A stretch of DNA of 64,000 bases from Rhizobium sp. NFR03 (GTDB lineage Bacteria > Pseudomonadota > Alphaproteobacteria > Rhizobiales > Rhizobiaceae), in assembly GCF_900111275.1 (NCBI RefSeq), contig NZ_FOGR01000001.1, positions 124,001 to 188,000 of the forward strand, in the 5' to 3' direction. Under the pieces are notes generated by a model. The model was not told the DNA's origin. It worked only from the letters and a program-made list of their open reading frames with translations, and made no database searches. Positions 30,201 through 38,524 of the stretch are shown here, in pieces (within the stretch, counting starts at the first letter, position 1; each line of letters starts with the position of its first letter). A program made the position numbers and the translations under genes.

Positions 30201-33086
30201 TCGTCGGACACGCTGGCCAAGGTCGGCGGCGATTTTGCGGAGGCCATGGCCGCGCGCCAGGCCGACTTCCAGAACGCCATCGAGCGCACTGCGGCCACAG
30301 CCGCCATGCGCAGCGCGGAGCTCGCCCGCAGCGTCGGCGAGGCCGCCGATGCGACCCTCATCCGCGCGTCGGAAACCCAGAATCGCATCGCCGAACAGGG
30401 TAACGCGCTGCAACGGAACCTCTCCGACGTTGAAAAGGCTCTCGAAGCACGCGGCGAAGCAATCCGGACGACGCTGGACGAGCGCACGCGTGATCTCAAC
30501 TCCATGTTGTCAGGCCGGACCAGCGAACTGTCGCGCCTCATCGACGAGCAGGCTCGTCCTGTCGTGGAAACCTATGTTGCCGCCGGCCGCGATGCGGCAG
30601 ACCGGCTGACCGCCGCTGCCCGCGACGGTGCCGAGCGTCTGCGCGCCGAGAACGACGCTCTCGTCTCCGCTCTGTCTGCCCGTACCGGCGAACAGCTCGG
30701 TGCCATCTCGCAGCGTGCCGAGGAAACCGCCCGGGCGATCCACATGGTCGAAAGCCGCCTCCAGTCGACGGCGGAAGCCCTGATCGAGCGCCTCTCCACG
30801 AGCAACGCCGCCATCGCCGGCGTGGTCGAGGACGCCACCAACACCTTCGGCGCCATGGACGAACGCCTGAATGCCACCGGGGAGCGGTTCTCGGAAACGG
30901 CGGAGCGGACATCCGACATGCTGTCGGCCTCCAGCCGTCTTCTCGAAGGCAAGGCCGACCGGCTGGTCGCGATCTCGTCGAACACCCTCTCGCAGGTCGG
31001 CAGCCTTGTCGGCCGCTTCGAGGATCACTCCCGCATGCTCGGCCAGGCGTCGGATCTTCTTGCGGCCGCCCAGTCGAACCTGGCAGGCACGCTCGAAGAA
31101 CGGCAGGAAGCGCTTCGCACGCTCTCCCTCGGACTTGTCAGCCGCTCTGAAGATATCGAGCGGACGATGCGTGCCCTTGAAGGCTTCGTAGAAGGTTCCT
31201 TCCAGCGCGCCGAGGATCGCTCGAACCAGATCGCCGGCAATCTGCGCAGCGGTATTCAGGCGTCCTTCAGCGATGTCGGCCGTATCCTCAACGACGCGGA
31301 AGGCCGCGCGCAGACGGCGGCGACCGCAATGCGCGATGCGCTGGCCCAGGCAAGTCAGGAAGCCGGACAGTCCGTCGATGAACTTCTGGCCCGCACGGAA
31401 GAGCGCTCTAGCCAGGTCGCAGGCACCCTGCGGGAGGGTGTCCAGCGCGCCGCCTCCGATGTCGAGCGCACGCTGACAGACGCGGAAATGCGCACCCGCA
31501 CCGCCGGTGAGGCCATGCGCGACGCCATTGCTGCGGCAACCGACGCTGCCGGTGCCTCTGTGGATCGCTCCTTCGCCCGCGCGGAAGACCGTACGGGTGA
31601 AATCGCCGCCCGCCTGCGCAGCAGTGTCGGCGCTTCGCTCTCCGAGATCGATGGCCTGCTCGATGAGACAGGCAAGCGTTCGGACGCGGTATCCGAAAAG
31701 ATGCGCGAACAGATCCGTCAGTCCGTCGATGAGGCAATTGCACGCTTTGCCGGCGCAACCGACGAGATTCGCCGCTCCGGCGAGGAGATCCGCCGCGAAC
31801 TCGACATGACCCGCGCCGAACTGAAACGTGGTGCCTTCGACCTGCCGGAAGAAGCCAAGGAAAATGCCGCGGTCATGCGTCGCGCCGTGTCCGAGCAGAT
31901 CAAGGCGCTGCAGGAGCTGTCCGACATCGTCGGCCGCTCCTCCAGCCAGCTCGAAATCGGCGAGCCGACACCACATCGTGGCCGCATGGCGACGCAAGCT
32001 GCCCAGCCTGCCCCCGCCCAGCCGGCATATGCCCCCGCCCAGCCGGCATATGCTCCCGTCGCGGCGGCTCCGGCCGACAATCAGTACCCGGCCTATCCGT
32101 CGGCTCCAACGACACTTCTGGGCGCCCGCACGGCGGAAGCGGCACCTGCCCGAGCGGTTGCAGCGACCGAGGCACAGGCACGGCCGCAACGCCATCCGGC
32201 ACCGGTTTCGTCGGCTCCGGCGCAGGCAGCAGCTCAGCCGGTACCGGCACGGGCCCCTCAGGAGACAACAACGCAACCCGCACCGGTTCAGGCTGCTACA
32301 GTCCGGCCTGAGCCAGTTCAGCCTGTGCCAGTCCAACCTGCGCCAGTCCAGTCGGCTCCATTCCAGGCAGCACGTCCGCAGCCGGCGCAGCCGATGCCAC
32401 CCCAGCAAACACAGGCTCCCGCACGGGAAGCCGTACGCCCTCAGCCGGAAGGTGCCGCGCAACCGGTGCAGCAGCCTGTCGCCCAGCAGAGGCCGGCAGC
32501 GCCCGCGGAGACGCCGCTACGCGGTAGCGTCGGCATTGTCGATCGCTCGCCGCTTCGCCCGGCTTCTGCTACTGGGGATGACATGCGCGAAGGCGGTTCC
32601 GGCTGGATGCGCGATCTCCTGCGCGGTGCCTCCCGCGAGGAAGAGCCGCAGCAGATCGCTCCCGCCCGCCTGCGGCCGGAGGCTACGGCACCTGCCCCGG
32701 TAGCACAGCCCCAGCGGAGCACGGACAGCCGCAATCCGCGGCATGTCATGGAATCGCTGAATTCGCTCTCGGTCGATATCGCCCGGGCGATCGATCACGA
32801 CGCCTCGGTCGATCTCTGGCGCCGTTATCAGCGCGGAGAGCGCGACGTGTTCACGCGCCGCCTCTACACGCTGAAGGGTCAGCAGACATTCGATGAGATC
32901 CAGCGGAAATACGACCGCGAGGCGGAATTCCGCACGGCTGTCGATCGCTACATCGCTGATTTTGAAAAACTTCTGGCGGATGTCGCGAGAAACGACCGCG
33001 ATCGTGTGATCACGCAGACATATCTGACGTCGGACACCGGCAAGGTCTACACCATGCTCGCCCATGCGGCCGGCCGCTTCAGCTGA
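24207..33086 (+). CDS. gpr: Giant coiled-coil membrane protein, Growth Pole Ring (GPR/RgsE)-like
   Basis: 2959 residues in one intact frame. The N-terminus is Pro/Ala-rich, with two TM helices (about 139-162 and 173-202). Residues from about 210 to 2580 are an almost unbroken helical region built on an 11-residue pattern with hydrophobics at positions 7 and 11. A Pro/Ala/Gln-rich linker follows (about 2590-2840), then a C-terminal globular domain (ESLNSLSVDIARAIDHDASV; RRYQRGERDVFTRRLYTL; GKVYTMLAHAAGRFS). This is the architecture of Agrobacterium GPR and Sinorhizobium RgsE, giant apolipoprotein-like proteins that form a ring at the growing pole. It appears longer than GPR, which I recall as about 2100 residues. 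ATG 24207 has GAGG upstream. The homology rests on architecture and needs alignment. Confidence 0.85.
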   Translation: MATNKSNESIDDKAFQALEDALRIDFDELKSALNETPPEAGRPAPKAQTGATAAQAPSPSRTTGSAKPAQPAAPRQAQAQPRAAQPVDDPLAPPRSLAPEPVPAAPGAKSPIFAPANDDSRRTAPAMLRSLENRSGRAAMRGAVVLSLVWILGGLGIANLLYGPEIWQIRSLAALAALPGAIVSAIFILLPVMLFFAFGVMMSRAQEMRNAARSMTEVALRLAEPETTASDRIMTVGQAVRREVSAMNEGIERTIARATELETLVHSEVNALERSYSDNELRVRTLVQELGLEREAIVGHAERIRSSITGVHAQLRDDLTNASEDLQTRLATSGEAAASLIETRAAALMEKSQAASQSISTLLSTRTDALVSGLTTAGADITSEFDTRLEALNHTLIKRGQQLLGQFETRASTLDSNTEKLNAALNERARQLNETLIARTRDLNESLVIGQQAITGGLDDILNTLNGALDEKGASFRQNLKTAADDAIMDLDLRSGFFEEKLQGTVGQLATTFDSRFHEFATAFDRRAGLLDAKMADSLSRIDQSVAGGSDTLGRLLDDGLEKFHSAITDQSLSIATTLGASQAMIEESISARAGEMDSVIGQAHERIDTVLAARSGSLMSALTAAQDRIESDFAERADSIEATLGTTQARLAETLDARTGALMEGLGASETRIGALLTERTGVVTSALETTERRLSDAFDTRSERLLGALETSRGNIEQAFATRSDDVAAAIGNAEQRLQETLDSRARGLLQGLDAAQDRIEGSFAARADDLASTIATSHQRLDETLSDRTLELSVMLAAGTEALDGTLEGNAERIDAIMAARAATITETLSGNTTRIETLMSERAGALNASLSTAVGTIEGAFTGTVERIDDMISERTMTLSGVLASSTAALEGTAEQIDTMLNERTLELSGVLAGTTAGMESLFEGTTEQIDTLLSRGTSTLSDTLSGATRIIDRTFAGTAERIDEVMAERTTRLAGVLAGSTAAIEGTSEQLDQILSRGTSALGNTLTDATRNLDNTFAGKAERIDAIMTERTMTLSGVLASSTAGIESAIEGTAEQIDLVLTRGTTNLTGALSDATRTLDNTFSGTAERIDEILTERTMTLSGVLASSTAGIESAVEGTAEQIDLVLTRGTTNLTGALSDATRTLDNTFSGTAERIDEILTERTMTLSGVLASSTAGIESAVEGAAEQIDRVLSSNTDTLASKLATATQTLDRTFDGTAERIEDIMAERTMSLSGVLASSTAGIESAVEGTAEQIDRVLSRGTTNLTGALSDATRALDGTFSGTAERIDDIMTERTMTLSGVLASSTAGIESAIEGTVDQIDQVIASRTSTLSQTLDQAARTLDTTLSGSTRALDEVLSERTMSLSGVLASSTAGIEGVIESTAEQIDTLLARGTSGLSAALSGATTLLDGTLAGSAERIDAVLAARARELAATTSAIESAVEGNADDINAVLVRGASNIKSTLSEATRHLDKTISGTAGNIDEMLATRTSALSDVLTGSTTAIENAMEGTTERLDFVLATSASSLSDMLNDATGSIEQRAAVLSGSLSSATDRIERALDGTTMRLGSMIDDHARALDETLTGQTASLDNRLAERTEDLSRILVGRASEMGDTLATRVEDIADQLSFRATAIAETMTDRIGEIDRNLTARTAGIAEDMTGRVNAIAGTMTGASGEIAGALSAHAAELAAAIDTRAGAIEQTLSARAASLDQTMSTTEDRLRVTLDTRIDALNTAVTAGSAQLSDMLNDQAATIATTIAASAGMLEMTLEERQEALARTIDQSAEALDNRLRDSTARVAVRLGDTTAELTRAADSLTERMDTSITGINTRFDETGARIETSLGQLETRIRDSVGSVDTLVNDAGNRIAGTLSERVSELDHASRTAAERISGSLAGRTEEIARISSEAAERIAETLASRTGELDRISSEAATRIESTIERGTGRIEERLGTMDRALTVGLDNVSRTIEGKAAHLVGSLRSAVSDTTQDIDAEAVRSSDTLAKVGGDFAEAMAARQADFQNAIERTAATAAMRSAELARSVGEAADATLIRASETQNRIAEQGNALQRNLSDVEKALEARGEAIRTTLDERTRDLNSMLSGRTSELSRLIDEQARPVVETYVAAGRDAADRLTAAARDGAERLRAENDALVSALSARTGEQLGAISQRAEETARAIHMVESRLQSTAEALIERLSTSNAAIAGVVEDATNTFGAMDERLNATGERFSETAERTSDMLSASSRLLEGKADRLVAISSNTLSQVGSLVGRFEDHSRMLGQASDLLAAAQSNLAGTLEERQEALRTLSLGLVSRSEDIERTMRALEGFVEGSFQRAEDRSNQIAGNLRSGIQASFSDVGRILNDAEGRAQTAATAMRDALAQASQEAGQSVDELLARTEERSSQVAGTLREGVQRAASDVERTLTDAEMRTRTAGEAMRDAIAAATDAAGASVDRSFARAEDRTGEIAARLRSSVGASLSEIDGLLDETGKRSDAVSEKMREQIRQSVDEAIARFAGATDEIRRSGEEIRRELDMTRAELKRGAFDLPEEAKENAAVMRRAVSEQIKALQELSDIVGRSSSQLEIGEPTPHRGRMATQAAQPAPAQPAYAPAQPAYAPVAAAPADNQYPAYPSAPTTLLGARTAEAAPARAVAATEAQARPQRHPAPVSSAPAQAAAQPVPARAPQETTTQPAPVQAATVRPEPVQPVPVQPAPVQSAPFQAARPQPAQPMPPQQTQAPAREAVRPQPEGAAQPVQQPVAQQRPAAPAETPLRGSVGIVDRSPLRPASATGDDMREGGSGWMRDLLRGASREEEPQQIAPARLRPEATAPAPVAQPQRSTDSRNPRHVMESLNSLSVDIARAIDHDASVDLWRRYQRGERDVFTRRLYTLKGQQTFDEIQRKYDREAEFRTAVDRYIADFEKLLADVARNDRDRVITQTYLTSDTGKVYTMLAHAAGRFS
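27318..28505 (+). repeat. Six in-phase 198-bp tandem repeats inside the giant gene
   Basis: Units begin at 27318, 27516, 27714, 27912, 28110 and 28308, each exactly 198 bases (66 residues; protein residues 1038-1433). Each unit starts at the Met or equivalent of the ERTMTLSGVLASS motif. Units 1 and 2 differ at about 8 of 198 bases by direct comparison; the others are more diverged. Each 66-residue unit is six 11-residue repeats. Shorter, irregular units flank the array on both sides. Confidence 0.93.
32010..32055 (+). repeat. 21-bp direct repeat in the proline-rich linker
   Basis: Two successive copies of a unit encoding PAQPAYA (bases CCCGCCCAGCCGGCATATGC and onward) lie in the Pro/Ala/Gln-rich linker of the giant protein. 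Further PVQ/PAPVQ repeats follow near 32280-32360. Confidence 0.75.
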
Positions 33087-33513
33087 AACAAATCTCCCGA
33101 AGACGCTTGGCGTTTTCGGGGGAACGAGATGCGTATGAACCCGCTCACAGGGCCTGCCATGACGCCCGTCAAAACCCGCTACACATGAACATGTGCGGCG
33201 GGTTTCGACGTTCCGGAAGGCAAGCGAAGGGCAGGCGTCGGCCTCGTTCTATCCTGCCGTCCTCTGCATGGCGCGACTGTCCAGCGCATCTTGAGAAGTT
33301 TCCATCCTCCCGGCCTCGCACGGCGACGGGATCGTACGATCTCCCGAAACAGAAGAATCGCTGCGGCGTCTACAATGCGCAAAAGCCGAATGCTCAAGCG
33401 CCGTGCGCGGAAACCTGTTGAGGGAGCATCACGCGCGCCACATGGAACGATACCAGCCGTAAGCTCGTTTGATGACAGGCCTTCTGTGCCTGAACATTGA
33501 CGAGGTAACCTTC
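33087..33513. other. Intergenic region after the giant gene
   Basis: 427 bases. It contains an 11-bp hairpin right after the stop (33096-33120, no T-run after it) and a longer terminator-like inverted repeat (33167-33210). No supported gene; the 104-codon frame from 33107 has no ribosome binding site and an unnatural composition. Confidence 0.5.
33167..33210. terminator. Likely bidirectional terminator after the giant gene
   Basis: A 21-bp imperfect inverted repeat with a 2-base loop has an inner AAAACCCGC...GCGGGTTT core, so each strand shows a GC stem running into T residues. It lies 80 bases after the giant gene stop. Confidence 0.6.
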
Positions 33514-33801
33514 ATGAAGACATTGGCCACGGCTGTTGTTTCCGCCGCTTTGCTCGGCCTTACGGCATGCACCTCAGCCGGAACATCTGCGGGATCGGTG
33601 GAGCCAATCCCCGGCAGCATCATCTATGGCGGCCAGCCCCGCACAAAGCTGACGAAATCTCCCATCGGCAGCACATTCAATCACCGCTTCAGGGACCCGC
33701 GCGGCGATGGCTGGGAAGAGGTTTACCGGATCGCGCCCGACCGATCCCTGGAGCTGATCGCTCGCCGGCAGACGGAGCTGGACATCGACACGATACGCTA
33801 G
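33514..33801 (+). CDS. Small predicted lipoprotein
   Basis: 95 residues. The signal MKTLATAVVSAALLGLTAC has the lipobox LTAC, so Cys19 is the likely lipidated residue. The mature part (SIIYGGQPRTKLTKSPIGST; FNHRFRDPRGDGWEEVYRIA) is short, basic and probably beta-rich, with no family I can name. ATG 33514 is chosen for the signal peptide, with GAGG about 8 bases upstream; an in-frame ATG at 33469 would break it. It lies 55 bases before another small envelope gene. Confidence 0.8.
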   Translation: MKTLATAVVSAALLGLTACTSAGTSAGSVEPIPGSIIYGGQPRTKLTKSPIGSTFNHRFRDPRGDGWEEVYRIAPDRSLELIARRQTELDIDTIR

Positions 33802-33856
33802 CAGCGACAGAACCGGACCGGACGTCGCAAAATCCAGAACAGCAAAGGAAACGAAC

Positions 33857-34093
33857 ATGACCAATCTCGACCTGCCCGAAGGCCATCGCGAGCATGAAGC
33901 AACTGCAACCAAAGCCTTGAATGTCGTCAAGTCGGAAGCAGCTGCCGTCCGCCAGACGGCAACCGAGCACCCGTCCTCCACGATGCTTCTTCTCGGCCTT
34001 GTCGGGCTCGCGGGCTTCCTCATCGGCCACGGTGTCGGTTACCGCAAAGCGGAAGCGGACCACGTCCCGGCTTTCCGCCGCTTCTGGTCGTAA
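33857..34093 (+). CDS. Small single-pass membrane protein
   Basis: 78 residues with an AAGGA ribosome binding site 7 bases before ATG 33857. A soluble amphipathic N-terminal half (about 1-40) is followed by one TM helix (TMLLLGLVGLAGFLIGHGVG, about 42-61) and a short basic C-terminus (YRKAEADHVPAFRRFWS). It recalls small ElaB/YqjD-like or stress membrane proteins but I cannot assign a family. It probably forms a two-gene unit with the preceding lipoprotein. Confidence 0.75.
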   Translation: MTNLDLPEGHREHEATATKALNVVKSEAAAVRQTATEHPSSTMLLLGLVGLAGFLIGHGVGYRKAEADHVPAFRRFWS

Positions 34094-34246
34094 GCCTACC
34101 GTACCCATCCCACCTACGACCCCGGCGGTTCGAGCTTCAGACTGCCGGTGTTCAGCGTAGGAGGAGGCCGGCAGGTGTCCGGTTATGCGATGTCGGTGCC
34201 GAAGAAAGCGAAGCCATTTCCCGCTCGGACCTTACCAGTGTTTCTC

Positions 34247-34275
34247 AAAAAAAAGATCCCGCAAAATGCGGGATC
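34247..34275 (-). terminator. Strong terminator of the petABC operon
   Basis: Read leftward, a perfect 9-bp stem (GATCCCGCA pairing with TGCGGGATC, 34275-34255, 3-base loop) is followed by eight T residues (34254-34247). It lies 30 bases after the petC stop. Confidence 0.92.
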
Positions 34276-34304
34276 CCGGTTGTCTATCGGATGATCGAGC
34301 GAGC

Positions 34305-35195
34305 TTAGTGCTCTTTGCTGGCGTAGACAGACTTTTTCGTCAGATAGATCAAGCCCGTGAAGATCAGCAGGAAGATCAGCACCATGAAGCCGGTCCGCTT
34401 GCGTTCCTCCAGATGCGGCTCGGCTGCCCACATCAGGAAGGCGGAAACGTCGCGGGAGTATTGCTCCACCGTCTGAGGCGAGCCATCGTCATAGGTCACC
34501 TGACCTTCGGTCAGCGGCTTGGCCATGGCGAGCGCGGCAGCATTGGCGAAGTAGGGGTTGTAATGCGTGCCCTGCGCGATCTCCACGCCGGCAGGCGGTT
34601 CCTCATAGCCGTTCAGCAGCGCATGAATATAGTCGGGACCACCCTCCTGATACTGCGTGAACATATCGAAGATAAAGGTCGGGAAGCCACGCTCGATGCC
34701 GCGCGCCTTTGCGATCAGCGAAAAGTCCGGCGGTGCCGCACCGTTATTGGCAGCAGCGGCAGCTTCGGCATTGGGGAATGGCGACACGAAATGGTCTGAT
34801 GGCAGTGCCTTGCGGGTGAACATCTCGCCCTCGGCATTCGGGCCGTCCTGCACTTCGTAGTTCGCGGCAAAGGTCTTGACCTGCCCCTCCGAGTAACCGA
34901 GCTCTTCCAGCATCCGGAAGGCGACCAGGTTCATCGAATGACAGGCGGAACAGACTTCCGTGTAGACCTTGAGGCCGCGCTGAAGCTGTCCCTTGTCGTA
35001 GTGGCCGAACGGGCCGGCGAACGACCATTCTTCCTCGTGCGGCTTCTTGATCGGAAAGTGCGGTGTTCCCCCGCCATGCTCTTCCGTTGCCGTCGTGCCT
35101 TCATGCGGTGCGTTTTCCTGCGCCAGCGCCGTCCCGGCCACGAGGCCGGAAAGCGTGAAGGTCGCAAGGAAGAGGCCGGTGATCAGCTTTTTCAT
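34305..35195 (-). CDS. petC: Cytochrome c1 of the bc1 complex
   Basis: 296 residues. Cytochrome c1 takes electrons from the Rieske protein and passes them to cytochrome c. A Sec signal peptide (MKKLITGLFLATFTLSGLVA, cleavage after ALA) precedes the heme motif CSACH in YTEVCSACHSMNLVAFRML. The Met ligand lies further on, and a C-terminal TM anchor (TGFMVLIFLLIFTGLIYL) is followed by a short tail. ATG 35195 fits the signal peptide; the upstream extension in the same frame reads through petB sequence and is not used. It is the last gene of the leftward petABC operon. Confidence 0.97.
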   Translation of the reverse strand: MKKLITGLFLATFTLSGLVAGTALAQENAPHEGTTATEEHGGGTPHFPIKKPHEEEWSFAGPFGHYDKGQLQRGLKVYTEVCSACHSMNLVAFRMLEELGYSEGQVKTFAANYEVQDGPNAEGEMFTRKALPSDHFVSPFPNAEAAAAANNGAAPPDFSLIAKARGIERGFPTFIFDMFTQYQEGGPDYIHALLNGYEEPPAGVEIAQGTHYNPYFANAAALAMAKPLTEGQVTYDDGSPQTVEQYSRDVSAFLMWAAEPHLEERKRTGFMVLIFLLIFTGLIYLTKKSVYASKEH

Positions 35196-35227
35196 CGTGT
35201 TGGAGTCCTTGGTCTCTTCTCTCGGCA

Positions 35228-36499
35228 TCACGCCGCCACCGGGGTCTTGCGGGCCTTCTGTTCCAGCACCGCTTCGGTGATGGAATTCGGAATGCGGCGC
35301 GGCGTCTCGACCAGTCCGAGAAGCGGCATGATCACGAGGAAGAAGCCGAAGTAGTAGAGCGTGCCGATCTGCGACATCACCACATAGGCGCCTTCCGCCG
35401 GGCGCGAGCCGAGCCAGCCGAGAAGGATCGCGTTGACGACGAAGATCCAGAAGAACAGCTTGTACCAGGGACGATAGACCGCCGAGCGGACCTTCGAGGT
35501 GTCGAGCCAGGGCAGGAAGAACAGGACGATGATCGCCCCGAACATCACGAGGACGCCGCCGAGCTTGGAGTCGATCGGGCCGACATTGAAGGTGATGGCG
35601 CGCAGCATCGCGTAGAATGGCAGGTAGTACCATTCGGGCACGATATGGGCGGGCGTCTTCAGCGCATTTGCCGGGATGTAGTTGTCTGGGTGGCCGAGGA
35701 AGTTCGGCATGTAGAAGACGAACCAGGCGTAGACGATGAGGAAGATGGAAACGCCAAGCGCATCCTTCAGCGTCGCATAAGGGGTGAACGCGACGGTATC
35801 GGTCTTGGTCTTCACCTCGATGCCGGTCGGGTTCGTCTGGCCGGTCACGTGCAGCGCCCAGATGTGCAGAACGACGACGCCGGCGATCATGAAGGGCAGC
35901 AGGTAGTGCAGCGAGTAGAAGCGGTTGAGTGTCGGCTGGTCCACGGCGAAGCCGCCAAGCAGGAACTGCTGGATCCATTCGCCCACGAGCGGGAAGGCGG
36001 AGAAGAACCCGGTGATGACGGTCGCGCCCCAGAAGGACATCTGCCCCCAGGGCAGCACGTAGCCCATGAAGCCCGTCGCCATCATCAGGAGATAGATGAC
36101 CACGCCGAGGATCCAGAGGATTTCGCGGGGTGCCTTGTAGGACCCGTAATAGAGCCCGCGTCCGATGTGCAGGTAGACGGCGATGAAGAAGAACGAGGCA
36201 CCGTTGGCGTGCATGTAGCGCAGCAGCCAGCCGTGATTGACGTCGCGCATGATCTTCTCGACCGAGTTGAACGCAACGGTCGTTTCGGCGGCATAATGCA
36301 TGGCCAGCACGATGCCGGTGACCATCTGGATGATCAGCATCACCGACAGCATGGCGCCGAAGGTGTAGGCATAGTTCAGGTTGCGCGGAACCGGATAGGA
36401 GACGAAGCTGTCATGGACCAGTCGCGGCAGCGGCAGCCGCGAATCCACCCACTTTTCCAGTCCCGTCGTCGGCGTATAGGTTGAATGTTCCCCACTCAT
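35228..36499 (-). CDS. petB: Cytochrome b of the bc1 complex
   Basis: 423 residues with eight TM helices expected. Cytochrome b carries the two b hemes and the quinol oxidation and quinone reduction sites. The Q-cycle motif PEW is present in [18 protein letters not shown], and heme-ligand His residues lie in [20 protein letters not shown] and in [21 protein letters not shown] 36499 ([13 protein letters not shown]) is the family start; the 47-residue extension has no support. It begins 14 bases after petA and ends 32 bases before petC. Confidence 0.97.
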   Translation of the reverse strand: MSGEHSTYTPTTGLEKWVDSRLPLPRLVHDSFVSYPVPRNLNYAYTFGAMLSVMLIIQMVTGIVLAMHYAAETTVAFNSVEKIMRDVNHGWLLRYMHANGASFFFIAVYLHIGRGLYYGSYKAPREILWILGVVIYLLMMATGFMGYVLPWGQMSFWGATVITGFFSAFPLVGEWIQQFLLGGFAVDQPTLNRFYSLHYLLPFMIAGVVVLHIWALHVTGQTNPTGIEVKTKTDTVAFTPYATLKDALGVSIFLIVYAWFVFYMPNFLGHPDNYIPANALKTPAHIVPEWYYLPFYAMLRAITFNVGPIDSKLGGVLVMFGAIIVLFFLPWLDTSKVRSAVYRPWYKLFFWIFVVNAILLGWLGSRPAEGAYVVMSQIGTLYYFGFFLVIMPLLGLVETPRRIPNSITEAVLEQKARKTPVAA

Positions 36500-36513
36500 A
36501 TCGGCAATCCCCC

Positions 36514-37092
36514 TCAACCGATCTTGATGACTGTATCGGACGTGAACGCAAAGTTGGGCACGGCGAGGTTCATCGGCGCCGGACCCTTTCGAATGCGGCC
36601 CGCCGTATCGTAATGCGAGCCATGGCAGGGACAGAACCATCCGCCGAAATCACCGGCCTGGCCAAGCGGGACACAGCCGAGATGGGTGCAGGAGCCGATC
36701 ATCACGATCCAGTTCTCCTTGCCCTCGCCGGCCGAACGATCGAGATCGGTCGCCTGCGCGTCGGCCGCGATGTTGGCGTTGCGGGCCACCGGGTCCTTCA
36801 GGTCGGCAAGCTGGACGGCCTTCGCCTCTTCCACTTCCTTCTCCGTCCGGTTGCGGATGAAGATCGGCTTGCCACGCCATTTCGCCGTCAGCGACATGCC
36901 CGGCTGCAGGCTTGACACGTCGACCTCGATGGAGGCGAGCGCGAGCGTGGAGGCATCCGGCCGCATCTGGTCGATGAACGGCCAAGCAACCGCCGCAACG
37001 CCCACGGCGCCGGCCATACCGGTTGCCAGATACAGGAAGTCGCGGCGCGTCGGCTCGCTCGGTGTATCGCTTGTTGTCTGGTGTTCGCTCAC
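36514..37092 (-). CDS. petA: Rieske iron-sulfur protein of the bc1 complex
   Basis: 192 residues. The N-terminus has a twin-arginine-like TRRDFLYLA followed by the membrane anchor. The 2Fe-2S cluster motifs are CTHLGC near residue 135 and CPCHGSHYD near residue 155, with [10 protein letters not shown] after them. It is the first gene of petABC and drives electron flow from quinol to cytochrome c1. The promoter must lie in the 457 bases upstream. Confidence 0.97.
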   Translation of the reverse strand: MSEHQTTSDTPSEPTRRDFLYLATGMAGAVGVAAVAWPFIDQMRPDASTLALASIEVDVSSLQPGMSLTAKWRGKPIFIRNRTEKEVEEAKAVQLADLKDPVARNANIAADAQATDLDRSAGEGKENWIVMIGSCTHLGCVPLGQAGDFGGWFCPCHGSHYDTAGRIRKGPAPMNLAVPNFAFTSDTVIKIG

Positions 37093-37549
37093 GGCCTCAT
37101 CATCCTCTCAACCCGGCAGCTGCGAAAGCCGCCCACGCGTCCCCGACGCCGGTTCTGTCCCCACGCACTTGAGCGAAAGAACGGCGCCAAATCAATAAGG
37201 CGAGACCGGCTCGCCGCAATTTTATCCCGCATCCCCCGCGGCCTCCCGCCCGGTTCGCGGGCAGCGCAAAGCCGCTCCGGATTCCCGAGCCATTCCGGGT
37301 TCTATGCTTGATAAACGGGCATGTCCAGCCTTGCAAATGCCGCAGGGCAGCCTTGCGCACGACAGACTGTGACGCTTTGTCGCGGACACCGCGAGGATAC
37401 GATACTAGCAACGGCGGATGGGCCGAAATCTGGTCTGAACCGGGCAGAGATCGCTCATGAGGCCAACATGCCGCACCTCTAATGCTGCATTGCAGCATCT
37501 GCCTCTTCATGGTACCGCCCATGCTCCGGACCGGCAGAGAGAGCCCTGC
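37093..37549. other. Divergent intergenic region, petA and EEP-family gene
   Basis: 457 bases between divergent genes. Both promoters should lie here, but I see no clear -35/-10 pair, terminator or regulator site. Confidence 0.4.
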
Positions 37550-38497
37550 ATGCGCAAGACCCTTGCCATCATTCTGAATACGCTTGCCGCTCTCGGCCTC
37601 GGCCTCTGCGCTCTCCGTTACATTGGCACAGTCTGGCCGCTGCTGCTGCTCAACAGCATGCAGACGCACGCCGCGATGGCCATCGCGATTGCCATGCTCG
37701 CGTCGTTCGTCATAACCCGCAGCCGCACGAGCGCCGTCTTTCTCGTCGCGTCCCTGGCCCTTGCAGGCCATTCGGTGTTGATGAAGCGGGAGTTCGCCAT
37801 CGAAGCGACAGATGCGGACATTGCCGCGGGGCCAAGCCTCAGAATCATCTCGTTCAACATGCTGTCGGAGAATCTCGAGGGCGCAACCGATGTCGCCGAT
37901 ATGCTGCTGGCGTCCAACGCGGATGTCGCCGTCATTCTCGAAGGCGCACCGATGTTCATGCAGTTGAAGCGGATCGAAGCCGCCTACCCCTATCGGCTTG
38001 GCTGTGGCGAACGGACGCCAACCTGCGATCTTCTGATGTTCTCGAAACATCCGGTCACCGATGTCTCGATCGGGGACCTCAGCGACCTGCGCAAGGACCG
38101 GGTGATCTCGGCGCGCATCGCGGCGCCTGCCGGCGCGTTCCGCATGGTGGCAGCGCACCTGTCGAAGCCCTTCTTCGACAACTACCACATGAAGGAGCTG
38201 GACCGTCTTGCCGCCTTCATGCGCAACACGACCGAACCGCTGGTGCTTTCGGGAGACTTCAACTCAGGCACCATCGCGCCGGACATGCAGAGGATGCTGC
38301 GTCTTCTGCACCTGCGCACCGTGCCGCGCGAGCCGGCGACCTGGCCCGTGCAACTCGTGGAAACCGGCCTCGGTGTCGCAATCGATCACATCTACAGCCG
38401 ACCGCCGCTGGTTCCTCTTTCGGTGAAACGACTGGATCGGGACTACGGCTCGAACCACTACGGCCTCATCGCCGACTTCGCCTTCCGCAAGCCTTGA
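37550..38497 (+). CDS. Endonuclease/exonuclease/phosphatase (EEP) family membrane protein
   Basis: 315 residues. About three hydrophobic helices occupy the first 80 residues (IILNTLAALGLGLCALRYIG and following). The EEP domain follows, with RIISFNMLSEN (metal-binding Asn), VILEGAP (catalytic Glu in a variant form), VVAAHLSKP-like MVAAHLSKPFF, LVLSGDFNSGT, and DHIYSRPP and SNHYGLIADF at the C-terminus. The His and Asp of SNH/DH match a phosphatase/nuclease active site. The arrangement fits YafD-like or DNase I-fold membrane proteins; the substrate is unknown. ATG 37550 follows GAGAGAG; the 31-codon extension is unlikely. Confidence 0.85.
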   Translation: MRKTLAIILNTLAALGLGLCALRYIGTVWPLLLLNSMQTHAAMAIAIAMLASFVITRSRTSAVFLVASLALAGHSVLMKREFAIEATDADIAAGPSLRIISFNMLSENLEGATDVADMLLASNADVAVILEGAPMFMQLKRIEAAYPYRLGCGERTPTCDLLMFSKHPVTDVSIGDLSDLRKDRVISARIAAPAGAFRMVAAHLSKPFFDNYHMKELDRLAAFMRNTTEPLVLSGDFNSGTIAPDMQRMLRLLHLRTVPREPATWPVQLVETGLGVAIDHIYSRPPLVPLSVKRLDRDYGSNHYGLIADFAFRKP

Positions 38498-38524
38498 TCG
38501 CCGGCGATCCGGGACGTGGGACCG

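Noticed and set aside
25950-30413. Long antisense frames (545, 595 and 804 codons) in the giant gene
   Set aside because: They mirror the internal repeats of the giant gene on the other strand and so look repetitive themselves; no starts with ribosome binding sites.
33096-33120. Hairpin directly after the giant gene as main terminator
   Set aside because: The T residues are within the stem and no T-run follows; the inverted repeat at 33167-33210 is a better candidate.
34305-35978. 557-codon frame fusing cytochrome c1 to upstream sequence
   Set aside because: The upstream half is an out-of-frame reading of petB; cytochrome c1 has its own signal peptide start at 35195.
37100-38188. 362-codon minus-strand frame across the petA upstream region
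   Set aside because: Overlaps the EEP-family gene in antisense, has a composition typical of a shadow and no family motif.
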